9,758 bases of DNA, from the NCBI GenBank assembly GCA_003507655.1, contig DNUZ01000029.1, positions 1-9,758 on the forward strand, in the 5' to 3' direction. Made by a program: the position numbers and the translations under genes. Under the pieces are notes generated by a model that had not been told where the DNA came from, made no database searches, and was given only the letters and a program-made list of their open reading frames with translations. This DNA comes from Lachnospiraceae bacterium. Lineage in GTDB: Bacteria; Bacillota; Clostridia; Lachnospirales; Lachnospiraceae. Within the stretch, counting starts at the first letter, position 1, and the number at the start of each line of letters is the position of its first letter. This document shows, one piece after another, positions 1-5,467 of the stretch.

Positions 1-74
1 AGGTAGATAGGGCAGAGGTGGAAGTGCAGCAATGTATGGAGCTGACTGTTACTAATCGGTCGAGGGCTTGACCA
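1..74 (+). rRNA. rrl: 23S rRNA, 3' end (partial)
   Basis: This is the extreme 3' end of large-subunit ribosomal RNA; the rest lies upstream of the window. The segment around 41-73, reading GCTGACTGTTACTAATCGGT then CGAGGGCTTGACC, matches the highly conserved bacterial 23S terminus (in Bacillus it reads approximately ...ACTAATCGATCGAGGACTTAACC). The CTTGACC at 67-73 is the strand expected to pair with the GGTTAAG-type 5' end of 23S. The mature 3' end is placed at about 74 by analogy and may be off by a few bases. It is followed directly by a structured spacer and tRNA-Trp, with no 5S rRNA between. Confidence 0.95.
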
Positions 75-260
75 AAAGCGGAGAAAGACGGCTGGATGGA
101 AACAGTGGCATGAAGCAGGCTTGCCTGTATGAATGGCACTGGTTACAGACAGGGTTTTGCGTAGCAAAATCATCGAGATGAAGCGTAGCGGAATCGAGAT
201 GACCGTCTTAGAAGTTCAAGGAATCTGTATGAAGTTTTGAAGGTATATGTAATATAATAA
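75..260 (+). other. Structured 23S-tRNA spacer, no 5S rRNA
   Basis: This non-coding spacer lies inside the rRNA transcription unit. None of the conserved 5S blocks (the CCGAAC loop or the GGGAGAGTAGG region) is present. Several pairings are visible. AAGACGG (85-91) can pair with CCGTCTT (203-209), closing the whole region. CAGTG (103-107) pairs with CACTG (137-141) and continues past one mismatch as CAT/ATG, with an inner CAGG/CCTG hairpin (116-119/124-127). GGTTTTGC (153-160) pairs with GCAAAATC (164-171) around a 3-nt loop. Such stems are typical of rRNA processing sites, so a role in releasing the 23S 3' end and the tRNA is inferred. Confidence 0.7.
159..203 (+). repeat. Imperfect tandem repeat in rRNA spacer
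   Basis: There are two adjacent copies of a ~21-24 nt unit. Each starts with GCGTAGC (159-165 and 183-189), then AAAATC or GGAATC, then GAGATGA. The first copy carries three extra bases (ATC) before GAGATGA. The first copy also supplies the loop and descending arm of the 153-171 hairpin. The repeat is directly visible; its origin (local duplication or a fragment of a dispersed element) cannot be judged from one locus. Confidence 0.7.
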
Positions 261-333
261 AGGGATATAGTTCAGTTGGTAGAACGTTGGTCTCCAAAAC
301 CAAATGTCGAGGGTTCGAGTCCTTCTGTCCCTG
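261..333 (+). tRNA. trnW: tRNA-Trp (CCA anticodon)
   Basis: The 73-nt sequence folds into a complete cloverleaf. The acceptor stem is AGGGATA with TGTCCCT (one U-G pair), the D stem is GTTC/GAAC, and the anticodon stem is TTGGT/ACCAA around loop CTCCAAA, giving anticodon CCA. The T stem is GAGGG/CCTTC with loop TTCGAGT. The discriminator is G at 333, as usual for bacterial tRNA-Trp. The 3' CCA is not encoded, since CTTT follows, so it must be added after transcription. The tRNA sits ~187 nt after the 23S end with no separate promoter visible, so it is probably cotranscribed with the rRNA operon. Confidence 0.97.
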
Positions 334-350
334 CTTTATATAAGAAAGTG

Positions 351-380
351 GCTATAAAACTTATAGCTGCTTTTTTTTTT
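351..380 (+). terminator. Rho-independent terminator of rRNA-tRNA-Trp operon
   Basis: A perfect 7-bp stem, GCTATAA (351-357) with TTATAGC (361-367) and loop AAC, is followed after TGC by a run of ten T (371-380). It lies 17 nt after tRNA-Trp and ends the plus-strand stable-RNA unit before the convergent larE gene. The opposite strand lacks a good T run, so it probably acts in one direction. Confidence 0.9.
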
Positions 381-411
381 AATGGAAAAACAGGCACGGA
401 TGTAGTACACT

Positions 412-1155
412 TTACCGTACCTGCGTATCCAGCACAACTTTTGGAAAATAAGCGGCAAAGGCCTGTTGGATATGATCAAGTGAGGCACTTGCTTTTGGAT
501 AGTCAGATTCCGTGACCTGTAAGAGAGCATAGCCGTCCCGAACGCGTACCCGGAAATCAGAAAATCCCATAGAAAAGAGGATATTTTCGCAGGATTCGAT
601 AGCATGAAGCAGTTCACCGGTGATCTTCATACCGGTAGGAATACGGGTAGCAAGGCAGGCATAAGATGGTTTGTCCCAGGTAAACAGTCCGGCTTCTTTC
701 GATAGCAGGCGGATGTCTTTTTTTGTAAGACCGCAGAGACGTAGTGGTGAAATAACATGGAGTTCTTTTAAAGCTAACATACCGGGGCGGTCATTGACTT
801 CATCTGAAGCATTCGTACCGTCCAACAGAATCGGGAAGCCTTGTGTAAGGGCTTCTTTTTGAATGGCAGAAAAAATACGCTGCTTACAGTAGTAACAGCG
901 ATTTTTCGGATTATCAATAATCGTATCGTCATTTAGTACACTTCCATAGAGAATTTTTAAAGGAATCCCGTGCTGGGTGCAGAAACGTTTGGCATCTTTA
1001 AATTCAAATTCCGGCTGAAATTCACTTTTATAGTATATTGCCAGCATATTTTGAGCATACTTTTTTGCACAGTAAGCCAGATAGGCGGAATCCACACCGC
1101 CGGAAAATCCGATGGCTGCCTGAGGATGCTGTTGGAAAAAATCTGAAAGTATCAT
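412..1155 (-). CDS. larE: LarE-type ATP-dependent sacrificial sulfur transferase
   Basis: The product is a 247-aa cytoplasmic PP-loop protein. Known LarE enzymes adenylate a carboxylate of the pyridinium dicarboxylate precursor and insert sulfur to make the nickel-pincer nucleotide of lactate racemase. Visible features are the PP-loop SGGVDS (residues 18-23), NRCYYCK with C87 and C90, DGTN (112-115), and WDKPSYACLATRIP with C167. C167 matches the sacrificial cysteine position of Lactobacillus plantarum LarE. The extra CxxC recalls the three-cysteine LarE class reported to hold a [4Fe-4S] cluster that carries the transferred sulfide. The start is the ATG at 1155, with AAAGGTGAT just upstream. 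A 25-codon hydrophobic in-frame extension to 1230 is rejected because it would begin inside the promoter. The length is close to the family norm. No larA, larB or larC is in the window, so the target enzyme is unknown and a different sulfur acceptor is possible. Confidence 0.88.
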   Translation of the reverse strand: MILSDFFQQHPQAAIGFSGGVDSAYLAYCAKKYAQNMLAIYYKSEFQPEFEFKDAKRFCTQHGIPLKILYGSVLNDDTIIDNPKNRCYYCKQRIFSAIQKEALTQGFPILLDGTNASDEVNDRPGMLALKELHVISPLRLCGLTKKDIRLLSKEAGLFTWDKPSYACLATRIPTGMKITGELLHAIESCENILFSMGFSDFRVRVRDGYALLQVTESDYPKASASLDHIQQAFAAYFPKVVLDTQVR

Positions 1156-1201
1156 AGTATCACCTTTTTGCGTTTTTTTCATAAAATACAGAATTAAAGT
1201 T

Positions 1202-1230
1202 ATTATAAAAAGAAGCATTGCATACGTCAA
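1202..1230 (-). promoter_or_regulatory. Sigma-A promoter of larE
   Basis: On the minus strand, TTGACG (complement of 1225-1230) is followed by exactly 17 nt and then TATAAT (complement of 1202-1207). Transcription would begin near 1195, giving a ~40-nt leader to the larE ATG at 1155. The near-consensus boxes and ideal spacing make this strong, and they argue against translation starting upstream at 1230. Confidence 0.85.
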
Positions 1231-1471
1231 GTGGATGATAAAGCCAAAGGAAGAATCGGAAAAGCATAAAAAAACATAAGAAAAATTGTAGAAAAACGAT
1301 GTTTTTAATAAAAATATAGAGAAAAAATTGTGCAGAATACACAGAAAAAAAGCGAAAATCCATAATTCTAAACGATGGAAAAGAAAAAAAGCATAGTATC
1401 TGACACTTTAAATTGTGAAATGATTGTAAAAAGTGTGTAAACGGTACCAGTTGCATAAAACCTACCTTTAT
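1231..1471. other. AT-rich intergenic region without a gene
   Basis: About 240 bp separate the divergent larE and HPr-like promoters. The plus strand is strikingly purine-rich, with many A runs (about 1255-1400). Open frames here on the minus strand are low-complexity Phe/Leu/Ser-rich shadows without a ribosome binding site. The only structure seen is a dyad, ACACTTT (1403-1409) and AAAGTGT (1430-1436), enclosing a short direct repeat ATTGTnAAA. It could be an operator, but it lies well upstream of the -35 box at 1472. Confidence 0.6.
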
Positions 1472-1500
1472 TTGACAAATTAAATAAAAAATGGGATAAT
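1472..1500 (+). promoter_or_regulatory. Sigma-A promoter of HPr-like gene
   Basis: A perfect -35 box TTGACA (1472-1477), a 17-nt AT-rich spacer and GATAAT (1495-1500) form a strong promoter. The predicted start of transcription is near 1507, about 50 nt before the coding sequence. Confidence 0.88.
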
Positions 1501-1555
1501 TTATAGCTATAGTGAGGGAAAAAAAGAAAAGGGAAAAGAAATCAAGGTGAAAGGA

Positions 1556-1792
1556 ATGAATGAAATGAACGAAAAACAAATCAGACTACGCAGTAGGGAA
1601 GAAGTTCAGGATTTTGTTCAGGCAGCTAGCAACTGTAATTTTGATATTGATATTTCCTATGATCGCGTGATTATTGATGCAAAATCTTTTTTAGGTGTAC
1701 TGGGATTAGGAGTATCAAGAGTCTTGACTGTAACCTATTGTGGAAAAGACATGGACTTTGAGAATACAGTACAGAAATATGCCGTTGCTTAG
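1556..1792 (+). CDS. HPr-like protein lacking the phosphorylatable histidine
   Basis: The product is a 78-aa cytoplasmic protein with HPr-fold features. The segment VIIDAKSFLGVLGLGVSRVLTVTYCGKD (about residues 38-65) matches the region around the regulatory Ser46 of HPr (AKSIMGVMSLG type), with S44 at the equivalent site. The N-terminal part, where HPr carries the catalytic His15 (xHARPA), reads SREEVQDF, and the protein has no histidine at all. It therefore cannot carry PTS phosphate in the usual way. Family knowledge (Bacillus Crh, which lacks His15 but keeps Ser46) suggests a regulatory role, as an inference. The start is uncertain: GTG 1547, ATG 1556 or ATG 1565. AAGGTGA upstream favours 1556, while AAAGGA could serve 1565. 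It is transcribed alone from its own promoter and ended by a hairpin at 1843-1889. Confidence 0.75.
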   Translation: MNEMNEKQIRLRSREEVQDFVQAASNCNFDIDISYDRVIIDAKSFLGVLGLGVSRVLTVTYCGKDMDFENTVQKYAVA

Positions 1793-1842
1793 TTAACCGC
1801 ATAGAAAAAGGTATGTATTGAGCAGGTAATTTATGACGGAAG

Positions 1843-1889
1843 AAAAGGGTCGGTGGACATTTCGATAGAAATGTTTGCAGACCCTTTTT
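1843..1889 (+). terminator. Long terminator hairpin after HPr-like gene
   Basis: AAAAGGGTC (1843-1851) pairs with GACCCTTTT (1880-1888), and the stem continues through a mostly G-U section to ACATTT/AAATGT (1857-1862/1869-1874) with loop CGATAG. Five T close the structure (1885-1889). The upstream A run means it could also work on the minus strand. Its 3' arm overlaps the -35 box of the following promoter. Confidence 0.85.
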
Positions 1890-1903
1890 GCATGCATTAT
1901 AAT
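1875..1903 (+). promoter_or_regulatory. Promoter of nuclease-helicase gene, inside terminator arm
   Basis: TTGCAG (1875-1880), a 17-nt spacer and a perfect TATAAT (1898-1903) form a plausible sigma-A promoter. The -35 box lies in the descending arm of the preceding terminator. Transcription would start near 1910, giving a ~63-nt leader before the TTG at 1973. Confidence 0.7.
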
Positions 1904-1972
1904 GAACGTAGGCAATGAGCAGTGTCATCCACTAAAATTATGTAAGAGTCATATAGAAACAGAGGAACAAAA

Positions 1973-4342
1973 TTGCAGGAACAGACAGAAAAGCAGAATA
2001 TTAAAATATCGGTACGAAATCTGGTAGAATTTATTCTGCGTTCAGGGGATATTGACAATCGAAAAAGCAGAGCGATGCAGGCAGAAGCGATGCAGGAGGG
2101 AAGCAGGATACATCGAAAGATACAGCGGAGAATGGGTGCTTCCTATCATGCAGAGGTACCGTTAAAAATCGAGATTCCAAGAGAAAATTATCAGTTTGTG
2201 ATTGAGGGACGTGCGGACGGGATCATAAAAGAAGAGATGATCACGATTGATGAGATTAAGGGCATCTATATGGATCTAAGCTATTTAGAAGAGCCTGTTG
2301 GTGTTCATCTTGCACAGGCGAAGTGTTATGCTTACATGTATGCCCAACAAGAAAGTTTTGCACCGGATGTTAAAATGGGCGTGCAGATGACGTACTGTAA
2401 CCTTGATACCGAAGAAATCCGGCGTTTTGTGGAGCAGTATACGGTAGGGGAATTAGAAAACTGGTTTTTAGGCATTGTTGCAGAGTATGAGAAATGGGCA
2501 GATTTTCAATATCAATGGAGGTGTAAACGCCAGGCATCGATCCAGAAGTTGGAATTTCCATTTGATTACCGTGAGGGACAAAAGGAATTAGCGGCAGATG
2601 TCTACCGGACGATTTATAGGAGGAAAAATCTCTTTATCCAGGCACCGACAGGAACAGGTAAGACGATGTCTACGATTTATCCATCTGTCCGGGCAGTGGG
2701 AGAAGGACTGGCAGAGAAAATTTTTTACCTGACGGCAAAGAGTATCACGGCGACCGTAGCTTTAGATGCATTTCGGATTCTTGGCGGAAAGGGTTATCAG
2801 GCAAAGACGGTGCTGATCACAGCGAAGGAAAAAATGTGTGTCTGTGAGGAAATGGACTGTAATCCGCAGAACTGTCCTTATGCCGAAGGACATTTTGACC
2901 GTGTAAATGATGCGGTCTTTGAACTTTTGCAAAAGGAGGAGATTTTTACCAGAGAGATCTTTTTAGAGCAGGCACACCGACACAGGGTATGTCCGTTTGA
3001 ATTGTGTTTAGATACGGCTTCGTGGGCAGATAACATTATCTGTGACTATAATTATGTGTTTGATCCGAATGTCTATCTGAGGAGATTTTTTGCGGAAGGA
3101 ACGAAAGAAGAGTATCTGTTTTTAGTGGATGAGGCACATAATCTGGTGGAGCGGGCGCGGAGTATGTATAGTGCAGTGCTCGTCAAAGAGGACTTTTTAG
3201 CGGTAAAAAAGCTGGTCAAGCCATATAGCAAGAAAGTAGCGACGGAATTGGAGAAATGTAATAAGATCCTTCTGGCTTATAAACGGGAATGTGAGGATTA
3301 TCAGATCTGTGAAAATATCTCGAATTTTGCATTTGCCCTGATGCGGTTTGGCGCGGCAGCGGATACCTTTTTACAAAAAAGCACAGAATTTCCGGAAAAG
3401 AAGGAATTTTTGGATTTATATCTAAAAGTCCGTCATTTTTTAAATATGTATGAGAGGTTAGATGAGCATTATGTCATCTATACGCAGTTTTTAGAAAATC
3501 ATTCTTTTATGATAAAACTGTTCTGTGTTGACCCGGCGTTGAATCTGCAGGAATGTTTAGACAAGGGGAGGAGCACGGTGTTCTTTTCCGCTACGCTTTT
3601 ACCAATCCAATATTATAAGAAGTTACTCAGTACAAAAGAGGATAATTATGCCATTTATGCAAAGACGGCATTTTCTAAGGAGCAGAGCTGTCTGTTGATT
3701 GGCGACGGAGTCAGCAGTAAATATACCAGGCGAAATCGCATGGAGTTTCAAAATATTGCAAAGTATATCCAAAAGATTGTCTCTGCAAAAAATGGAAATT
3801 ATATGGTGTTCTTTCCATCCTACCGTTTTTTGGAGCAGGTGTACGAGGAGTTTTTCCCCATGATGGGTGAGCAGACGGATTGCATTGTGCAGACGACAGG
3901 AATGAAGGAAGAGGAACGGGAAGAATTTTTAGGGGAATTTGAAAAAGAAAGAAAACATTCGTTAGTCGGTTTCTGCGTTATGGGCGGAATCTTTGGAGAA
4001 GGGATCGATTTAAAAGAGGAACTTTTGATCGGAGCGATCGTTGTGGGAACGGGACTGCCACAGGTTGGACAGGAGCGGGAAATTTTAAGACAGTATTTTG
4101 AAACGCATAGTGGCGAGGGGTTTGACTATGCATATCGTTATCCGGGAATGAATAAGGTGCTGCAGGCAGCGGGACGTGTCATTCGTACGAAGGAGGACAG
4201 AGGTGTCATTGCGCTGCTGGATGAGCGCTTTTTACAGTGGGAATACCGCAGACTCTTTCCAAGGGAATGGGAGGAGTATACGGTATGCAGTCACGAAAGT
4301 GTCAGCAATGTGTTAAAGAACTTCTGGGGGGGACAGAAGTAA
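1973..4342 (+). CDS. PD-(D/E)XK nuclease fused to Fe-S Rad3/DinG-type helicase
   Basis: The product is a 789-aa cytoplasmic superfamily 2 DNA helicase with an N-terminal nuclease-like domain. Residues 1-185 carry a RecB/Cas4-style set: H47, D82 in GRADG, E94-I-K96 in DEIKG, and Q115xxxY119. The helicase part shows Q203 in YREGQ, Walker A APTGTGKT (224-231), candidate Fe-S cysteines C289, C291, C296, C301, C340 and C345, DEAH (386-389), SAT (539-541), GEGIDL (675-680) and QAAGRVIR (731-738). All motifs expected of an active XPD/DinG-like 5'-3' helicase are present. The start is TTG at 1973, with AGAGGA six bases upstream; a stop codon lies in frame at 1943 and the next ATG is 34 codons in, which would damage the nuclease domain. 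It is a single-gene unit, convergent with lysR. A role in repair, replication-fork or R-loop processing is inferred. It is not the classical Gram-positive DinG, which has a DnaQ-like exonuclease. Confidence 0.88.
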   Translation: MQEQTEKQNIKISVRNLVEFILRSGDIDNRKSRAMQAEAMQEGSRIHRKIQRRMGASYHAEVPLKIEIPRENYQFVIEGRADGIIKEEMITIDEIKGIYMDLSYLEEPVGVHLAQAKCYAYMYAQQESFAPDVKMGVQMTYCNLDTEEIRRFVEQYTVGELENWFLGIVAEYEKWADFQYQWRCKRQASIQKLEFPFDYREGQKELAADVYRTIYRRKNLFIQAPTGTGKTMSTIYPSVRAVGEGLAEKIFYLTAKSITATVALDAFRILGGKGYQAKTVLITAKEKMCVCEEMDCNPQNCPYAEGHFDRVNDAVFELLQKEEIFTREIFLEQAHRHRVCPFELCLDTASWADNIICDYNYVFDPNVYLRRFFAEGTKEEYLFLVDEAHNLVERARSMYSAVLVKEDFLAVKKLVKPYSKKVATELEKCNKILLAYKRECEDYQICENISNFAFALMRFGAAADTFLQKSTEFPEKKEFLDLYLKVRHFLNMYERLDEHYVIYTQFLENHSFMIKLFCVDPALNLQECLDKGRSTVFFSATLLPIQYYKKLLSTKEDNYAIYAKTAFSKEQSCLLIGDGVSSKYTRRNRMEFQNIAKYIQKIVSAKNGNYMVFFPSYRFLEQVYEEFFPMMGEQTDCIVQTTGMKEEEREEFLGEFEKERKHSLVGFCVMGGIFGEGIDLKEELLIGAIVVGTGLPQVGQEREILRQYFETHSGEGFDYAYRYPGMNKVLQAAGRVIRTKEDRGVIALLDERFLQWEYRRLFPREWEEYTVCSHESVSNVLKNFWGGQK
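4320..4340 (-). terminator. Possible weak terminator for LysR-type gene
   Basis: ACTTCTG (4320-4326) and CAGAAGT (4334-4340) form a 7-bp stem with a 7-nt loop of G on the plus strand (C on the minus transcript). On the minus strand it is followed by TCTTTAACA, a poor U tract. It lies within the last codons of the convergent helicase gene. Confidence 0.4.
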
Positions 4343-4349
4343 TCAGAAT

Positions 4350-5243
4350 TTAAGAGAGAACTTCCGGAGGAAGCAGTTTTAAAAATTCCTCTGTGGATGC
4401 GGAAACCGGAAGATTCGGATTGATTGCTGCAACGAGCTGACGCTGCGGCAGTTTTTCTTTGGTGCGTAAGATAAAGAGGTCACGGCTTTGTCTGGTCAGA
4501 CAGTAGTCTGGGATAAAGGCAATTCCAAGACCGATTTTAGCTAAGTCGATCAAAAGGTCGTTACTGCTTAATTCAATTTCAGGAATCAGTTCTAACTGGT
4601 GCTGCAAAAAGAGGTTGTGTAAAAATTCACTGGTCGTACTCTTGCGGTCCAACATCAGGATCGGATATTCCCGCAGATCAGAAAGTGCAATTTCCTTCTG
4701 CTCTAAATGAAAATAGGCAGGGTTCGCAATAAAAACATCGTGGAAATGTGAAACGGTTTTCTGAACGTAGGAATGGTTTAATCTTGCGTTTGGAAAATTG
4801 GTGACGATCAGATCCACGCGTCCCTGTTCTAATAAGTCTACACAGCTTAGCGAAGTGGCGTTTGTGACTTTGATCGGAACGGAAGGGAATTTTTTATGAA
4901 ACTGTTTTAAATACGGAACTAAAAAATAACGACAAATTGTATCGCTGGCTCCGATATGAAGCTGTCCGAGGCCAAGCGTATTGGCTTCTAATAATTGACC
5001 CTCTCCACGGCGTATCAGGTTCATGGCAGGCTCAATGTGTTTTAAAAGGATTTCTCCGGCAGGTGTGAGCTGCACTTTTTTGGTACTGCGGATAAACAAC
5101 GGTTGTCCTAATTTTTTTTCTAAGGTCTTGATGGACTGGCTGACCGCAGACTGGGAGATGAATAATTGTTTGCTCGCCTCTGAAAAGCTGAGGGAAGAGG
5201 CAACGTGAAAAAATACTTTGTATAGTTCGTAGTTGATGTCCAT
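4350..5243 (-). CDS. LysR-family transcriptional regulator
   Basis: The product is a 297-aa DNA-binding regulator of typical LysR length. Residues 1-60 form the winged helix-turn-helix: ELYKVFFHVASSLSFSEASK then LFISQSAVSQSIKTLEKKLG, followed by LFIRSTKKVQLTPAG. Residues ~90-295 form the periplasmic-binding-protein-like effector domain (LGQLHIGASDTICRYFLVPY, then GLGIAFIPDY late in the domain). The start is the ATG at 5243, with AAAGGAG seven bases upstream. It is divergent from purL across 221 bp, the classic arrangement in which a LysR protein controls both itself and the opposite gene. The ligand cannot be read from sequence. Control of purL is inference; the target could also be elsewhere. 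Its 3' end lies 7 bp from the convergent helicase stop. Confidence 0.93.
   Translation of the reverse strand: MDINYELYKVFFHVASSLSFSEASKQLFISQSAVSQSIKTLEKKLGQPLFIRSTKKVQLTPAGEILLKHIEPAMNLIRRGEGQLLEANTLGLGQLHIGASDTICRYFLVPYLKQFHKKFPSVPIKVTNATSLSCVDLLEQGRVDLIVTNFPNARLNHSYVQKTVSHFHDVFIANPAYFHLEQKEIALSDLREYPILMLDRKSTTSEFLHNLFLQHQLELIPEIELSSNDLLIDLAKIGLGIAFIPDYCLTRQSRDLFILRTKEKLPQRQLVAAINPNLPVSASTEEFLKLLPPEVLS
4361..4380 (+). terminator. Possible weak terminator for helicase gene
   Basis: CTTCC (4361-4365), loop GGA and GGAAG (4369-4373) make a short stem, followed by CAG and four T. It lies inside the 3' end of the convergent LysR gene. The short stem and U tract make it doubtful. Confidence 0.3.
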
Positions 5244-5300
5244 AGCAGAACTCCTTTATAATTTATAATCTATGAGAATTTTTAATAAATATCTAAGTCT

Positions 5301-5329
5301 ATTATAATTTGTGCTTATATATTCGTCAA
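5301..5329 (-). promoter_or_regulatory. Sigma-A promoter of LysR-type gene
   Basis: On the minus strand, TTGACG (complement of 5324-5329), a 17-nt spacer and TATAAT (complement of 5301-5306) form a near-perfect promoter. The predicted start is near 5294, giving a ~50-nt AT-rich leader to the ATG at 5243. Confidence 0.87.
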
Positions 5330-5372
5330 TGTCCGGGTTTTGGGAAAATAGATTAGAAACACTTATAAATAG

Positions 5373-5389
5373 AATTAAATATATTAATT
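5373..5389. promoter_or_regulatory. AT-rich dyad, candidate LysR operator over purL -35
   Basis: AATTAA (5373-5378) and TTAATT (5384-5389) flank ATATA, and within it lies a T-N11-A arrangement (T5375, A5387) like the LysR-box consensus. The dyad is centred ~43 bp before the predicted purL start, where LysR proteins often contact the activation site. In DNA this AT-rich such dyads arise easily by chance, so the assignment is tentative. Confidence 0.35.
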
Positions 5390-5417
5390 TTTCTAATTGA
5401 ACTTAAGATGCTATAAT
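5389..5417 (+). promoter_or_regulatory. purL promoter with extended -10
   Basis: TGCTATAAT (5409-5417) is an extended -10 element. The matching -35 position, TTTTCT (5389-5394, 17-nt spacing), is weak. That combination suits a promoter helped by an activator or relying on the TG element. The start would be near 5424, leaving a ~41-nt leader, too short for a purine or PRPP riboswitch. Confidence 0.75.
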
Positions 5418-5452
5418 GAAACTGTAATGAGTGAAAATATACAGATTCCAAC

Positions 5453-5467
5453 AGGAGGTTTTTTATG
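5453..5467 (+). promoter_or_regulatory. Ribosome binding site of purL
   Basis: A full AGGAGG (5453-5458) sits six bases before the ATG at 5465. It fixes the purL start and predicts strong translation. Confidence 0.9.

Noticed and set aside
253..258. TATAAT just before tRNA-Trp as a promoter
   Set aside because: It is only 2 nt from the mature tRNA 5' end, so initiation would fall inside the tRNA, and no -35 box is correctly spaced.
276..515. Plus-strand 79-codon open frame
   Set aside because: It begins inside tRNA-Trp, runs through the terminator T run and overlaps larE antisense; no ribosome binding site.
1156..1230. 25-codon hydrophobic N-terminal extension of larE
   Set aside because: It would start within the -35 box of the larE promoter, while the ATG at 1155 has a good ribosome binding site and matches the usual LarE start.
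1160..1579. Minus-strand 139-codon Phe-rich open frame
   Set aside because: It is low-complexity translation of an A-rich plus strand, crosses two promoters and the HPr-like gene start, and has no recognisable domain.
1833..1868. 11-codon open frame (MTEEKGRWTFR) running into the terminator hairpin, as an attenuator leader peptide
   Set aside because: No clear ribosome binding site, no run of regulatory codons and no alternative antiterminator pairing seen.
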